NCBI RefSeq assembly: GCF_000729995.1
Contig: NZ_JNFG01000011.1
Location: 1 to 64,000, forward strand
DNA length: 64,000 nucleotides
Direction: 5' to 3'
From: Caballeronia sordidicola
Lineage (GTDB): Bacteria; Pseudomonadota; Gammaproteobacteria; Burkholderiales; Burkholderiaceae
Shown: positions 43,646 through 52,557 of the stretch, piece after piece
How the letters are laid out: the number at the start of each line of letters is the position of its first letter
How positions within the stretch are numbered: position 1 is the stretch's first letter
The notes under the pieces: generated by a model
What the model saw: the letters and a program-made list of their open reading frames with translations, nothing else
What the model was told of the DNA's origin: nothing
The model's database searches: none
Program-made: the position numbers and the translations under genes

Positions 43646-45130
43646 TCAGATCGATCCCTTGACGCCGCCGAACACGAGCGCGGGTTTCTCGTGCTCGTTG
43701 TAAGCAGGCCATTGCGGAACACCTTCGCCGTTGGGATCGCCCCGTTCGACAAAATTCAACAGCGCGTGTTGAACCTCTTGCGCCAACGCGCGTGCCCCGG
43801 CCAGGTCGAGATCCCTGAGCATGCCTGCGTCCGCCCAGCGCTCGAAGTTATCGAAGACAAACGGCAACTCAATGCAATGGCAAGCCCCCACCAAAGGCAC
43901 CTTCGATCGCCACGTGAAGTCATACAAGAAAACGCGGCTCCCGGCTCTCGTCAGGTCGCTGGCAAAACGTCGCGTCGGCTCACGGAAGATTTCGTCGGAC
44001 GTGAGCTCGACTAGAAGGTCATAAGACGAAGCGCCTGGGCGGGCGTGGCGACGCCGCTCGTATTCCCGAGCGCCCTCTTCCCCAAACACATCGTCGAAAC
44101 GATCAAGTACTTGTGTTTCGGTCGCATCGATCGCCGAGCGGTCATGCGATAGAAACGCGCCCATTTCGTCGGGCAACGTACCGAGCAAAACCGGTACGCC
44201 TGCCGACCTCGAAGCGGCAGCGGACAACATGTCCGCCGGGAGCGAGGCGTCAGCGAGAGGCAGGAACGTCTCAGGAATATCTGCGAAAGATGATTGTGCT
44301 TGCGCCAATAGAAGCTGGCCCTGAAGTAAACGGGCAACGGGCAGTTCACGCAACGAAGCAGTTTGCGCCGGCACGTCAAGCAACCGGCAGTAGGCGCGGG
44401 CGAGCAACCCCGCATCGTGTGGCTGCTGTGGTTTGAGCGAACCAGGCAAGCTCAGCAGGATCGCGCTCGCGAAGCGTCCGCGTGCCGCTGACGAAGCCAT
44501 CAATGCGCTTGTGTACCACGCACCTGCCGACTGTCCGCATAACGTGATGGAATCCCTGTCGCCACCGAACGCTGCGATGTTGTCATGCACCCAATCGAGC
44601 GCGGCAAGCAGGTCGTGCAAAGCCATGCTACCGGAAGTCTCGCCGGGCAGATAAAGATTGCCCAATGCGCCTAGCCGGTAGTTAACGCCCACGAAAATAG
44701 CCCTTCCACTCTTAGCCAGAGTGTCACCGTGGTACCACGACAACGCGGCGCCTCCTGTCAGCCAGCCGCCGCCGTGAATCCAGAAGAGCACGGGCAGCTT
44801 TTCTCCCGTAGCCGGAGACGAAGACCGCCATACGTTTAGCCGAAACGCGTCCTCCGACTGGTTAGCAAATTCCGCCGTGGTTCCCATGATCGGCGTAAGT
44901 CGACTGGGCATCTGCGGAAACACCGGCCCGGGGGCGCTCGCGTCGCGCACGCCCTCCCACGCAAGCGGAGGCAACGGTAAGGAGAACCTCCGCGCCGGTC
45001 CAAGCTCGGCCGCATAGGGAATATCGAAGAACGCGTCGACACCGTGCTTGCGCCTGCCAGCGAGCACGCCTTGTGCGCACAGCACCTGCGGTTGGTCGTT
45101 ATTGGTTTGCATCTTGTTGTGTGTGGTCAA
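43646..45130 (-). CDS. Type-B carboxylesterase
   Basis: The 494-residue hydrolase has WIHGGGWLTGG (oxyanion hole), CGQSAGAWYTSAL with nucleophile S201, and a His in GACHCIELPFVFDNF; the acid is probably in the LPDEMGAF region. It should cleave a carboxylic ester. No signal peptide is visible, so it acts in the cytoplasm, after import by the neighbouring symporters. Its start overlaps the stop of the upstream transporter gene by four bases. An ester-masked aromatic acid may be the incoming substrate. Confidence 0.88.
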   Translation of the reverse strand: MTTHNKMQTNNDQPQVLCAQGVLAGRRKHGVDAFFDIPYAAELGPARRFSLPLPPLAWEGVRDASAPGPVFPQMPSRLTPIMGTTAEFANQSEDAFRLNVWRSSSPATGEKLPVLFWIHGGGWLTGGAALSWYHGDTLAKSGRAIFVGVNYRLGALGNLYLPGETSGSMALHDLLAALDWVHDNIAAFGGDRDSITLCGQSAGAWYTSALMASSAARGRFASAILLSLPGSLKPQQPHDAGLLARAYCRLLDVPAQTASLRELPVARLLQGQLLLAQAQSSFADIPETFLPLADASLPADMLSAAASRSAGVPVLLGTLPDEMGAFLSHDRSAIDATETQVLDRFDDVFGEEGAREYERRRHARPGASSYDLLVELTSDEIFREPTRRFASDLTRAGSRVFLYDFTWRSKVPLVGACHCIELPFVFDNFERWADAGMLRDLDLAGARALAQEVQHALLNFVERGDPNGEGVPQWPAYNEHEKPALVFGGVKGSI

Positions 45131-46533
45131 TGGAGACTGCCATTCGTTGCAGGGCGGTGCCCGGAACCTTCAGAAGCGGTATGGCCCGGTGAGTCCGGCG
45201 CAGCCCGATAGGTGTTGTCGCCAAGGATCGGCCGCATCCAGAACATGCTTAAGGAGCCGATCAGCAAGGGCACACCGAGGAACATGCAGACCACTGGGAA
45301 CGGCCAGCTCGACGTGACGATCAATCCGATCAATGCCGACCCGACGATCGAACCCAGCCTCCCGATCGCCAGCGTCCAGCCCCCGCCCGATGCCCGCAAA
45401 GCGGTCGGATAAAACACGCCAGGAATCGTATTAATGCAGATAAGTGGACCGCCAATCGCGAAACCCGCCAGGAACACCACGCCGGCATACCACGCTGCCG
45501 TCTCGAGCAGTCCGAGTGCGATGACCAGGAGCACGCCTATACCGAACGCAGAACCGACCACCGCCGCGACATTGAAACGGCGCACCATCCATGCGAATAG
45601 AACCGCGCCGCCCAGCGCGCCGAATTGAAACATCGACGATAGTTGCGACGCCGCGTGAATCGACAAACCACCCTGCTTCAGATGCGTCGGCAACCAACTC
45701 CCAATGAGGAAAAACACCAGGTAGCCGCAAAACTCCGCGCCCCACGTCAACAGCGTGCCGAGACGGTATTCGCGGCCCAGCAACGCAAACCTCGAACTCG
45801 TGGCTGCCGCCGGAACGTCTTCGACGTACTCGAGATTCGAACAGTCGAGCGCGGGAAATATCTTCGCCATTGCCTGCTCGATCACGGACCTCGGTTTTTT
45901 TCTCACCAGCATGTGCAGCGGCGACTCAGGCACGCGCCAGACAAACGCTACCAGCACGACCAGTGGCAGCGCTCCGCTTAGCGCGAGCATGCCGCGCCAT
46001 CCGAGCACGCCGATCAGCCACGCGGTCGCGAATCCTGCCGAAGCCGCGCCGAACAGGAAACCGCAGAACGTCGTCGCGAGCATCACCGAGCGCGCACGGT
46101 CCGAGCAGTATTCGGCGACGAGTGCCGACATCACCGGCATTGCCGCACCTACGCCGACGCCAGTGACGAAGCGCCACGCGATTAGCTGGGAGAGCGCCTG
46201 TGCGTCGCTGGAGGCGACGCTAGCCACCCCGAAACATGCAATAGCAATTGCGCCGACGACCTTGCGGCCGAGGCGGTCGGCTAGCGTGCCGCCCACGATC
46301 GAACCGATCAGTATCCCCGCCAATCCCACGCCAATTAGCGGTGCGAGCGCGACACCCGGCAGTTGCCATTGTTGCGTAATGGCTGGCGCGATGAAGCCGG
46401 TAATCGTGGTGTCGAATCCTTCCATCGTGGTAACCGCGAAGCAGATCAGGAAGACCGTCCACTGCCTGGCGCCGAATGGCGTATGGTTGAAGATACCGTG
46501 CACGGTGTGCGCTGGTCGATCATGATAGGTCAT
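45127..46533 (-). CDS. Aromatic acid:H+ symporter (AAHS family, MFS)
   Basis: The 468-residue MFS protein has EGFDTTITGFIAPAITQQW (AAHS DGFD-like motif with E), GGTLADRLGRKVVGAIA, and 12 membrane segments. ATG 46533 is chosen over in-frame codons up to 46596 because AAGGATGCCTA precedes it and upstream codons enter the porin gap. Less than 30% similar by eye to the AAHS protein at 42076, so it is not a recent duplicate. Coupled by overlap to the esterase gene. Confidence 0.9.
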   Translation of the reverse strand: MTYHDRPAHTVHGIFNHTPFGARQWTVFLICFAVTTMEGFDTTITGFIAPAITQQWQLPGVALAPLIGVGLAGILIGSIVGGTLADRLGRKVVGAIAIACFGVASVASSDAQALSQLIAWRFVTGVGVGAAMPVMSALVAEYCSDRARSVMLATTFCGFLFGAASAGFATAWLIGVLGWRGMLALSGALPLVVLVAFVWRVPESPLHMLVRKKPRSVIEQAMAKIFPALDCSNLEYVEDVPAAATSSRFALLGREYRLGTLLTWGAEFCGYLVFFLIGSWLPTHLKQGGLSIHAASQLSSMFQFGALGGAVLFAWMVRRFNVAAVVGSAFGIGVLLVIALGLLETAAWYAGVVFLAGFAIGGPLICINTIPGVFYPTALRASGGGWTLAIGRLGSIVGSALIGLIVTSSWPFPVVCMFLGVPLLIGSLSMFWMRPILGDNTYRAAPDSPGHTASEGSGHRPATNGSLH

Positions 46534-46561
46534 TAGGCATCCTTTATGAGGACAGCACAGA

Positions 46562-47665
46562 TCAGAACTTGTGACGAATACCGACGCGCAGCGCAACCTG
46601 AGACGTCGTGCTCGAAGCTGCCGACAGGGTCGTGATCTGCGCCTGTGTCGCCGAGCCGCCTGCTTTCAGCACAACGCCGGCGAGGTAGATGTCCGTCCGT
46701 TTCGATAGAAAATAGTCAGCGGACAGGTCGATCGCGCGATAAATCGGTACGGCGCTGGTCGCATCGATCTTGCCATGCGTATAGACGTACGCCACGCCGA
46801 GCTGGATGTCCGGACGCACCAGCCAGCCAACGTTCGCCTCATAGTTGTCGAAGTTCACGTCGTTGCCCGCAAAGCCCTTGGCGAACTGTGTCGATGTATA
46901 TTCGAAACCGGCGGTTACCGGGCCGATTGCATACGACCCGCCCGCGCCGGCCACGCGCCAGCTTTGTGCGGACGGCACGTACGCTGAGTAGATAATATTC
47001 TTTGGCGCGAGACTGTCAAAACCCGCTGCAAATGGGTTCTTCATGAACATGTATGCCGCAGCAACGTACAGGGGACCTCGTGTGTAACTGATGCCGGCGG
47101 ACGAGGTGCTCTGCGACGAAAATTGCCCCGGCTGGCCGCCAAAGCTGTATAGCGCGCCCACTGTAATTCCGGAAATATTGGGGCTGACGTACTTGATCGA
47201 ATTATTGATCCGCACACTGCCGCTGGTATTGTCCACGTCCCCGGCGTGCGCGAAGTAAATGCCCCATTTGAGACTGGCGTCAACCGGTGCAAGCATGTCA
47301 ACTACTTCGTCATATTGGCGGCCCATTGTCACCGTCCCGTACTTTGATGACAGACCGACAAACGCCTGGCGGCCGAATATTCGTCCATTATTGCCGAGAT
47401 TCCCGGTGGAAGGATCAAAGCCATTTTCAAGCACGAAGACTGCTTTCATTCCACCGCCCAGGTCCTCCGCCCCACGCAGCCCCCAGCGTGATGCCGACGC
47501 CACGCTGCTCTGCAACTGATAGTTAGCATGGCCGCTCTGATTGTTGGTGTAGGTGATCCCTTCATCAACGATGCCATACAGCGTGACCGCGCTTTGCGCA
47601 TGGCTGACAATCGGTGTGGCCGCTAACAACGCTGTAGCCAGCGCCGTCGACAAACTCTTTTTCAT
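46562..47665 (-). CDS. Outer-membrane porin (Gram-negative porin)
   Basis: The 367-residue porin has signal peptide ending VSHAQ, then SAVTLYGIVDEGITYTNNQS, RWGLRGAEDLGGGMKAVFVL, GRQAFVGLSSKYGTVTMGRQ and the terminal VALRVGIRHKF. It sits 28 bp upstream of a symporter gene on the same strand, so outer- and inner-membrane uptake are encoded side by side. Third porin gene in the window. Confidence 0.92.
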   Translation of the reverse strand: MKKSLSTALATALLAATPIVSHAQSAVTLYGIVDEGITYTNNQSGHANYQLQSSVASASRWGLRGAEDLGGGMKAVFVLENGFDPSTGNLGNNGRIFGRQAFVGLSSKYGTVTMGRQYDEVVDMLAPVDASLKWGIYFAHAGDVDNTSGSVRINNSIKYVSPNISGITVGALYSFGGQPGQFSSQSTSSAGISYTRGPLYVAAAYMFMKNPFAAGFDSLAPKNIIYSAYVPSAQSWRVAGAGGSYAIGPVTAGFEYTSTQFAKGFAGNDVNFDNYEANVGWLVRPDIQLGVAYVYTHGKIDATSAVPIYRAIDLSADYFLSKRTDIYLAGVVLKAGGSATQAQITTLSAASSTTSQVALRVGIRHKF

Positions 47666-47834
47666 TCTGATCTCCTAAGTCCTTGGGTCATATGCCCGCC
47701 TGTATCGCGCGCTTTGAAGTTCAACCCGACTTTAGATTTCCAGAACAAGAAAGAATAATGAATTGATAGTAGGACCACATAACCGTCTTGGCATGTGGTC
47801 CTACGCCGCGTTGCCTTGTTTACAAGTCACCTTG

Positions 47835-48767
47835 CTAATCATTGCGCGCCATGGCAAGTTCGGCCAGACGTTCGACGAACATATCTCGCTGGCGATCAAC
47901 GACACGCTCGGATCTCCACATCGCCATCAAGGGTCCGAGCGAAAGCGGTAGTTCGAACGGAAGAACACGCAAATCGCGTTGCTGCTCCATTTGCCTGGCG
48001 ACGCAATTGGGCATCAGCATGATGAAATCAGTGGTCTGCACCAGCCGGATATTGACCGGCATCGATAGAGAAGTGAGGGGCATCTCACTCAGTACCAGTC
48101 GCGCCGCCGCGATCTCCATCTCCAACTGCATACGAACAATATTACGTGCTGGCGGCAGGATCCATGTGTAGACCATCAGGCTTGCCAGCGTCAGCGGTAT
48201 CTCGCTGCGAAGCAGCGGATGAGCGGCGCCGACCACCAGCACAATGCGGTCGAGACCGAGTCCACGCACCGTGTGATGCTGCTGCTGCGCAGCGTACGGA
48301 TAACGGCCGATTACAACGTCGAGACTACCAGCCTCGAGTTTCGGCACAAGGTCTTCCATGTTGCCATCTTCGATGATCAGCGAGAGCCCCCGGGACAATT
48401 CGCGGAGATCGTTGATCGCACGGGATATTGGCTCCCACTCCGCAATCAGCGAGAAAACCCCGACGCGCAGTGTGCCCGCATCACCCCGTCGAATGGCTTC
48501 GAGGGCGTCGTGGACACGGTCCAGGTCAGTCAGCACATTGCGTCCGTGGCGGATCAAAGCCTCGCCAACAGGAGTCGGCCGTGTGCCGAAGGGAGTGCGA
48601 TCGAACAGTCGTTCACCGATCACGTCTTCGACTTCGGCGAGCGCCTTTGATATGGCCGGCTGCGTAATGTTCAGCGCCTGCGCCGCACGCAGCAGGTTGC
48701 CCATGTCGGCAATGGCGAGGACGACGTGGATATGTCTGATCTTTAAACGGGAGCGAAGCGGATTCAT
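47835..48767 (-). CDS. LysR-family regulator of the aromatic-acid locus
   Basis: This 310-residue regulator (GbpR/PcaQ-like group) starts MNPLRSRLKIRHIHVVLAIA, with LRAAQALNITQPAISKALAE as recognition helix and RLVQTTDFIMLMPNCVARQM in the effector domain. Unusually it points the same way as the catabolic genes and lies inside the cluster between the amidase and the porin genes, 78 bp from the amidase gene. It likely activates the locus in response to a pathway intermediate. Confidence 0.88.
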   Translation of the reverse strand: MNPLRSRLKIRHIHVVLAIADMGNLLRAAQALNITQPAISKALAEVEDVIGERLFDRTPFGTRPTPVGEALIRHGRNVLTDLDRVHDALEAIRRGDAGTLRVGVFSLIAEWEPISRAINDLRELSRGLSLIIEDGNMEDLVPKLEAGSLDVVIGRYPYAAQQQHHTVRGLGLDRIVLVVGAAHPLLRSEIPLTLASLMVYTWILPPARNIVRMQLEMEIAAARLVLSEMPLTSLSMPVNIRLVQTTDFIMLMPNCVARQMEQQRDLRVLPFELPLSLGPLMAMWRSERVVDRQRDMFVERLAELAMARND

Positions 48768-48845
48768 TTGGAAATACTCGCGGGCGGTCTATCGCAATCC
48801 CGGAAGAATGACAGAAAAGACGCGTCCCGTGCCGCGATCAGCCGA

Positions 48846-50117
48846 TCATCCGAGGCGCTTCATGACCTCGCGTGCGAACGAGAACAACACGTGTTCGTCA
48901 CCGGGCCGGCCGATCAATTGCAATGCGCAACCCGGCGAGTCCGTTGCTTCGGCGGGAAGCATAAGCACAGGGTAGCCGGCGAGAGAGAACGGTCGCGTGA
49001 AAAGACCTGCAGCGTCGGACGCTTTCATCATGGTGTCTGCGAGCATGACAGATTCCTCCCCGACGCCGAGCGTCTTGACCGGCGTGCAGGGCGCCACGAG
49101 GACGTCGATACGCCTGGCGACAAACAAGTCAGCGAACTGTTGCGTGAGCAGGCCCTGATATGACTTCGCCAATGCGTAGTCGGTTAGTGATACATGCGCT
49201 GCCGAATCAAGCCGCGAGGCAATAGTCACGCTATAGCGGTACGGTGATTGTTCGCGTATTTCCCGATGATTTCGCGACGCTTCGAACGCAGTAACGAGCG
49301 ACGCGGCAGCGAAACTTTCTTCAACGTGATCCAATTCAATGATCGGCGCCTCGGGCCATTCAGCCCTGAGCGCATGCATCGCTTCACGCACGCCACGGTC
49401 GGCCAAGCGTTCGTAGTCGCCAGACGCAAACCCGACCGAGACACCGGTTCCAACGTCCGGGGGCGAAGGTTCAGCTTTCGCCAGTACCCGCCACACCGCT
49501 TCGAGTCCGCTTAGGGACGACGCCAGCAAGCCAGCATGGTCGAGGCTCTGAGCCAGCGCTCGCGACCCAGCCAGACTCAAATGATCGAAAGACGGTTTGA
49601 GCCCGTACACGCCGCACAAAGCACCGGGCACTCGTATCGATCCGTTCGTATCAGAGCCTATTGCGAAGGGAACAATACCGGCGGCTACGGCCGCTGCTGA
49701 CCCGCTCGACGACCCACCTGTCACCTTCGATGAATCGCGTGGATTGATCACCCTGCCATAGTGCGCATTGTCTCCAAGAAAACCGTAGGCATACTCGTCC
49801 ATATGAGCGATGCCGATCAGAATCGCACCGGCCTCCGACAGCTGACGCACGAGCGCGGAGTCTGCCGCGGCGACTGAAATCGACGGGTCTGGGGGACCTC
49901 CCGCGAGCGTCGGCTCCCCCTTGACGTCGAACAGGCTTTTAACCACGAATGGCACGCCGGCCAGCGGCGGCGCAGACCGGCTGCCGGCCATCTCCCGATC
50001 GAGTGCGCGTGCTTGTTCAAGCGCGCGATCCGCCAGCACCACGGCAATGCAATTCCACGCATCCGCGTTCGCTCGCTGAATCGCCACCTCAATATCCGCC
50101 TCAATCCCGTGGGTCAT
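48846..50117 (-). CDS. AtzE-like amidase (amidase signature family)
   Basis: The 423-residue Ser-cisSer-Lys amidase. Catalytic residues are K60 (FVVKSLFD), S136 (GGSSSGS) and S160 (IGSDTNGSIRVPGALCG). The DTNGSIRVP form, MDEYAYGFLGDNAHYGR and SLAGSRALAQSLDHAG are typical of the AtzE group (1-carboxybiuret and related amide hydrolases) rather than GatA, where DTGGSIR is usual. It would release ammonia from an amide intermediate. ATG 50117 overlaps the stop of a small upstream gene by one base (TGATG). AtzE works with a small GatC-like partner, AtzG, encoded immediately upstream, which makes that gene notable. Confidence 0.88.
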   Translation of the reverse strand: MTHGIEADIEVAIQRANADAWNCIAVVLADRALEQARALDREMAGSRSAPPLAGVPFVVKSLFDVKGEPTLAGGPPDPSISVAAADSALVRQLSEAGAILIGIAHMDEYAYGFLGDNAHYGRVINPRDSSKVTGGSSSGSAAAVAAGIVPFAIGSDTNGSIRVPGALCGVYGLKPSFDHLSLAGSRALAQSLDHAGLLASSLSGLEAVWRVLAKAEPSPPDVGTGVSVGFASGDYERLADRGVREAMHALRAEWPEAPIIELDHVEESFAAASLVTAFEASRNHREIREQSPYRYSVTIASRLDSAAHVSLTDYALAKSYQGLLTQQFADLFVARRIDVLVAPCTPVKTLGVGEESVMLADTMMKASDAAGLFTRPFSLAGYPVLMLPAEATDSPGCALQLIGRPGDEHVLFSFAREVMKRLG

Positions 50118-50284
50118 CAATCTCGCCTCGGGCTAGCGGCACGAGCATCGACTCCATCGCGCAACCGCTGCACGCACGCATGAAGCCGCTGCCGGTTCGG
50201 GTCGGCCGGGACCGGGTGCATCGGTGGCTCAACGCCGATCGCACGCAGGCGCTTAAGCAATGGATACACCCGCGCCTCATCCAT
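50117..50284 (-). CDS. 55-residue protein encoded tightly between YciI and amidase genes
   Basis: ATG 50284 abuts the YciI stop codon (TGA then ATG) and the TGA at 50119-50117 overlaps the amidase ATG. The product starts MDEARVYPLLKRLRAIGVEP, continues PPMHPVPADP and LHACVQRLRDGVD, and should be mostly helical. This exact packing between two coding genes argues for a real gene. In AtzE systems this position holds AtzG (DUF4089, about 65 residues), but the AtzG pattern (GLxLxxxxxxxVxxNL) is not evident. Either a diverged partner or a new small protein. Confidence 0.55.
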   Translation of the reverse strand: MDEARVYPLLKRLRAIGVEPPMHPVPADPNRQRLHACVQRLRDGVDARAASPRRD

Positions 50285-50602
50285 TCAATTACCCTCTACA
50301 GATGTTGGTGCGAGTTCCGGGCGCCACTGGGCGCGACGCATCCGCGTGATCCGCACTCGAGCATAGAGTCCGGCACAGCGAAACGGCTCGCCGGCGGAAA
50401 ACGCCTCCGCCTCGGCGCGCGTCTTCACGTTCAGAATCAGCGTGCTGCCCAGTCGCGTTTCGCCGTCGTCATCAAGCATCGCACCTCCAAGCACAATCAA
50501 GCTCTTGTGCTGATCGAGGTAGGCAAGGTGTGCCTCCTTATGTTCCGAGCGGATCTGTTTGGAGACCTTCGGATCGTCTTCGCAATACAGTACGTAGAGC
50601 AT
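50285..50602 (-). CDS. YciI-like protein (second of three)
   Basis: The 105-residue protein begins MLYVLYCEDDPKVSKQIRSE, then HLAYLDQHKSLIVLGGAMLD, ETRLGSTLILNVKTRAEAEA and DPF-equivalent GEPFRCAGLYARVRI, the canonical YciI arrangement with the His of HLAYL and the Asp loop. More like standard YciI than its two neighbours. It starts four bases after the ring-cleavage dioxygenase gene, so the two are coupled and its role is probably in processing the ring-cleavage product, as for muconolactone-isomerase-like proteins. Confidence 0.8.
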   Translation of the reverse strand: MLYVLYCEDDPKVSKQIRSEHKEAHLAYLDQHKSLIVLGGAMLDDDGETRLGSTLILNVKTRAEAEAFSAGEPFRCAGLYARVRITRMRRAQWRPELAPTSVEGN

Positions 50603-50606
50603 GATG

Positions 50607-51155
50607 TTACTTCCACTCGTCGCCGTCCCATTGCGGGACCTTGGTTGGATCGGGCAGCACGGTCGCGCATTTCTTGCAGGTGCGCAGATGTTCGCTGTCG
50701 TTGAATTCCTGCACATAGCCCTTGAGGTTCACCTCTATGTCCTCGCACCAGAAGTAGACGCTATGCAGCATGTTCCCGCAGTTCTCGCAGAACCAGGCAA
50801 TACCGTCTTCCTCGCCTTCTGCACGCGGCCGCTCAATCACCGCACCGATGCTACCCGGTGGACGGCGCGGTGAATGGAACGTGTTCTTCGGCAACAGGAA
50901 AATGTCGCCTTCGTTGATGCGATGCTTAACCTCTTTGCCATCCTCGATCGTGTGTACGAAGATGTGTCCGCTCAGTTGATAAAAGATCTCGTCCCATGGG
51001 TCGATATGAAAATCGTTGCGAGCGTTCGGACCCTTGATCACCTGGAAAATGAAATCGGACTTCTTGAATACTTCGCGATTGCCGATCGCGCCTTGTGACG
51101 TTGGAAGATGTTGCTCCGTCCACGCGTCGAGATCGAACGGGCTAGGGATTTTCAT
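50607..51155 (-). CDS. 3-hydroxyanthranilate 3,4-dioxygenase family ring-cleavage enzyme
   Basis: The 182-residue cupin extradiol dioxygenase retains the known residues: R46 and H50 (RNDFH), E56 (WDEIFYQL), H94 (NTFHSPRRP), R98 and E109 (VIERPR), that is Fe(II) ligands and substrate binders, plus the C-terminal rubredoxin-like iron site C123/C126 and C160/C163. In kynurenine-pathway organisms this enzyme opens 3-hydroxyanthranilate. No kynureninase, ACMS decarboxylase or 2-aminomuconate gene is here, and a maleylacetate reductase gene is adjacent, so the true substrate may be another 2-amino- or hydroxy-aromatic acid. Confidence 0.88.
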   Translation of the reverse strand: MKIPSPFDLDAWTEQHLPTSQGAIGNREVFKKSDFIFQVIKGPNARNDFHIDPWDEIFYQLSGHIFVHTIEDGKEVKHRINEGDIFLLPKNTFHSPRRPPGSIGAVIERPRAEGEEDGIAWFCENCGNMLHSVYFWCEDIEVNLKGYVQEFNDSEHLRTCKKCATVLPDPTKVPQWDGDEWK

Positions 51156-51197
51156 GAGTTACTCCTGCTCAAATTTAAAGAAGCCGCAACCACCGCG

Positions 51198-52277
51198 TTA
51201 TACGAGCATGTCGCCGGCGAATGCGTGGGCGAGGATCGCCTCGATGTCAGAAGCCGAGACGGGATGCGGATTGGCAATCGGCGTCGAGGTCGCCAACGCT
51301 GCCGCTTCATGAATCTGCCCGGCCGAAAATCCGAGCGCCTCAAGCGAGCGCGGCGCCCCGTGTGCCACGGAAAATTCAGCAAGCGCATGTGCGAAAGGCT
51401 GCTGCTCAAATACATCGGACAACGCGGCGAGTGCCGGCACATGCCCATAGTTCCATGCAACCGAATAGGGAAGCAGCACCGTATGCACCTCCGCGTGCGG
51501 TAATCCGAAGGTACCGCCGAGCACGTGACAAATCCGGTGGTGAAAGCCCATTCCAACCTGGGACAATACTTCGCCGCACAGCCACGAGCCAGTCAGACAA
51601 TCCGACGCGGCGTGCGTGGTTCGCTCGCCGTTTGCACAGAACCGGCGCAAGCCATCGATCATCTTGCGTATGCCCGTTTCCGCCAGCGCGTGCGTGAGTG
51701 GATTGGCTTGAGGCGCGTAAAGCGCCTCGATCGCATGTGCGATTGCGTTGATGCCACTGCACATTGCAACGCTGGCGGGAAGCGTCATAAGCAAGGCCGG
51801 ATCATAGATCACCGTCCTGGGCAATACGGCGGGGTTTCGAACCGTTTGTTTAACGCCGTTGACGGTCAAGCCGAAGTTCCACGTCACTTCGGAGCCGGAA
51901 AAGTTGGTCGGAATGGCGAGAATCGGCAGACCCGTACGGTCACTGACTGCCTTTGCAGTGTCCAGTGCCGAGCCGCCCCCGAATACCAGCAGGCCATCCG
52001 CTGCGCTGCCGCGCGCAGTGTCGACTGCTTGCATGACGCTAGGCTCGGGGACATGCGGGATTACACCGGTGAAGCGTGCCGCACACGCGCGCTTGGTTGC
52101 GTCGTCGCTTATCGTGTCAAAGTGCGACGAAAGATTCGACGTGGTGACAAGCATGCAACGGCGCATTTTCAGCGCCGCTAATTCGTCCGCCAAAACCTCG
52201 GACACCGGCGCGCCGGAGACAATGCGATGAGCACGCAATTCCAAAGAAAAATTCGTCTTGGTGTTATTACCGGCCAT
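51198..52277 (-). CDS. Maleylacetate reductase (iron-containing alcohol dehydrogenase fold)
   Basis: This 359-residue enzyme reduces maleylacetate to 3-oxoadipate with NADH. Motifs are FGGGSALDTAKAVSD (dinucleotide loop), PTNFSGSEVTWNFGLTVNG, PRTVIYDPALLMTLP, NAIAHAIEALYAPQANPLT and the MGFHHRICHVLGGTFGLPHAE block of maleylacetate reductases such as MacA and TfdF. It implies that the ring-cleavage product is turned into maleylacetate by deamination or hydrolysis steps. ATG 52277 lies inside the end of the upstream YciI gene (11-base overlap). Confidence 0.9.
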   Translation of the reverse strand: MAGNNTKTNFSLELRAHRIVSGAPVSEVLADELAALKMRRCMLVTTSNLSSHFDTISDDATKRACAARFTGVIPHVPEPSVMQAVDTARGSAADGLLVFGGGSALDTAKAVSDRTGLPILAIPTNFSGSEVTWNFGLTVNGVKQTVRNPAVLPRTVIYDPALLMTLPASVAMCSGINAIAHAIEALYAPQANPLTHALAETGIRKMIDGLRRFCANGERTTHAASDCLTGSWLCGEVLSQVGMGFHHRICHVLGGTFGLPHAEVHTVLLPYSVAWNYGHVPALAALSDVFEQQPFAHALAEFSVAHGAPRSLEALGFSAGQIHEAAALATSTPIANPHPVSASDIEAILAHAFAGDMLV

Positions 52278-52557
52278 AGGTCCATCCCCAGCAATCTACC
52301 GACGTTATAGCAAACAGTCCAGCATGGAAAAACGGCTCAGCGCTAAGCCACTTGCCGACATCTGCTGACGAATCCGCCTCGAGAATCAGACATGATCCGA
52401 TGGCTTCTTCTGCCTCGTCGTAAAGAGGACCACCATGAACCATTTTCACCGCGCCTGATTTGCGCACGTAGATACGATGCTCCGGGAGCAGCTGTTCGCG
52501 CATCCACTTCGAACCCGCGTAGTCGATGCCTCGGAATATGAAATACTTCTTTTCCAA
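52267..52557 (-). CDS. YciI-like protein (third; first gene of locus)
   Basis: A 96-residue protein starting MEKKYFIFRGIDYAGSKWMR, then GAVKMVHGGPLYDEAEEAIG, SCLILEADSSADVGKWL and SVDCWGWTYGR. It is a close relative of the protein at 41680-42018 at the other end of the locus and more distant from the YciI protein at 50285. Overlap with maleylacetate reductase suggests a joint metabolic step, perhaps isomerisation or hydrolysis of a halo- or amino-substituted ring-cleavage product. The ribosome site is GAAAAGAAG-like and weak. Confidence 0.75.
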   Translation of the reverse strand: MEKKYFIFRGIDYAGSKWMREQLLPEHRIYVRKSGAVKMVHGGPLYDEAEEAIGSCLILEADSSADVGKWLSAEPFFHAGLFAITSVDCWGWTYGR

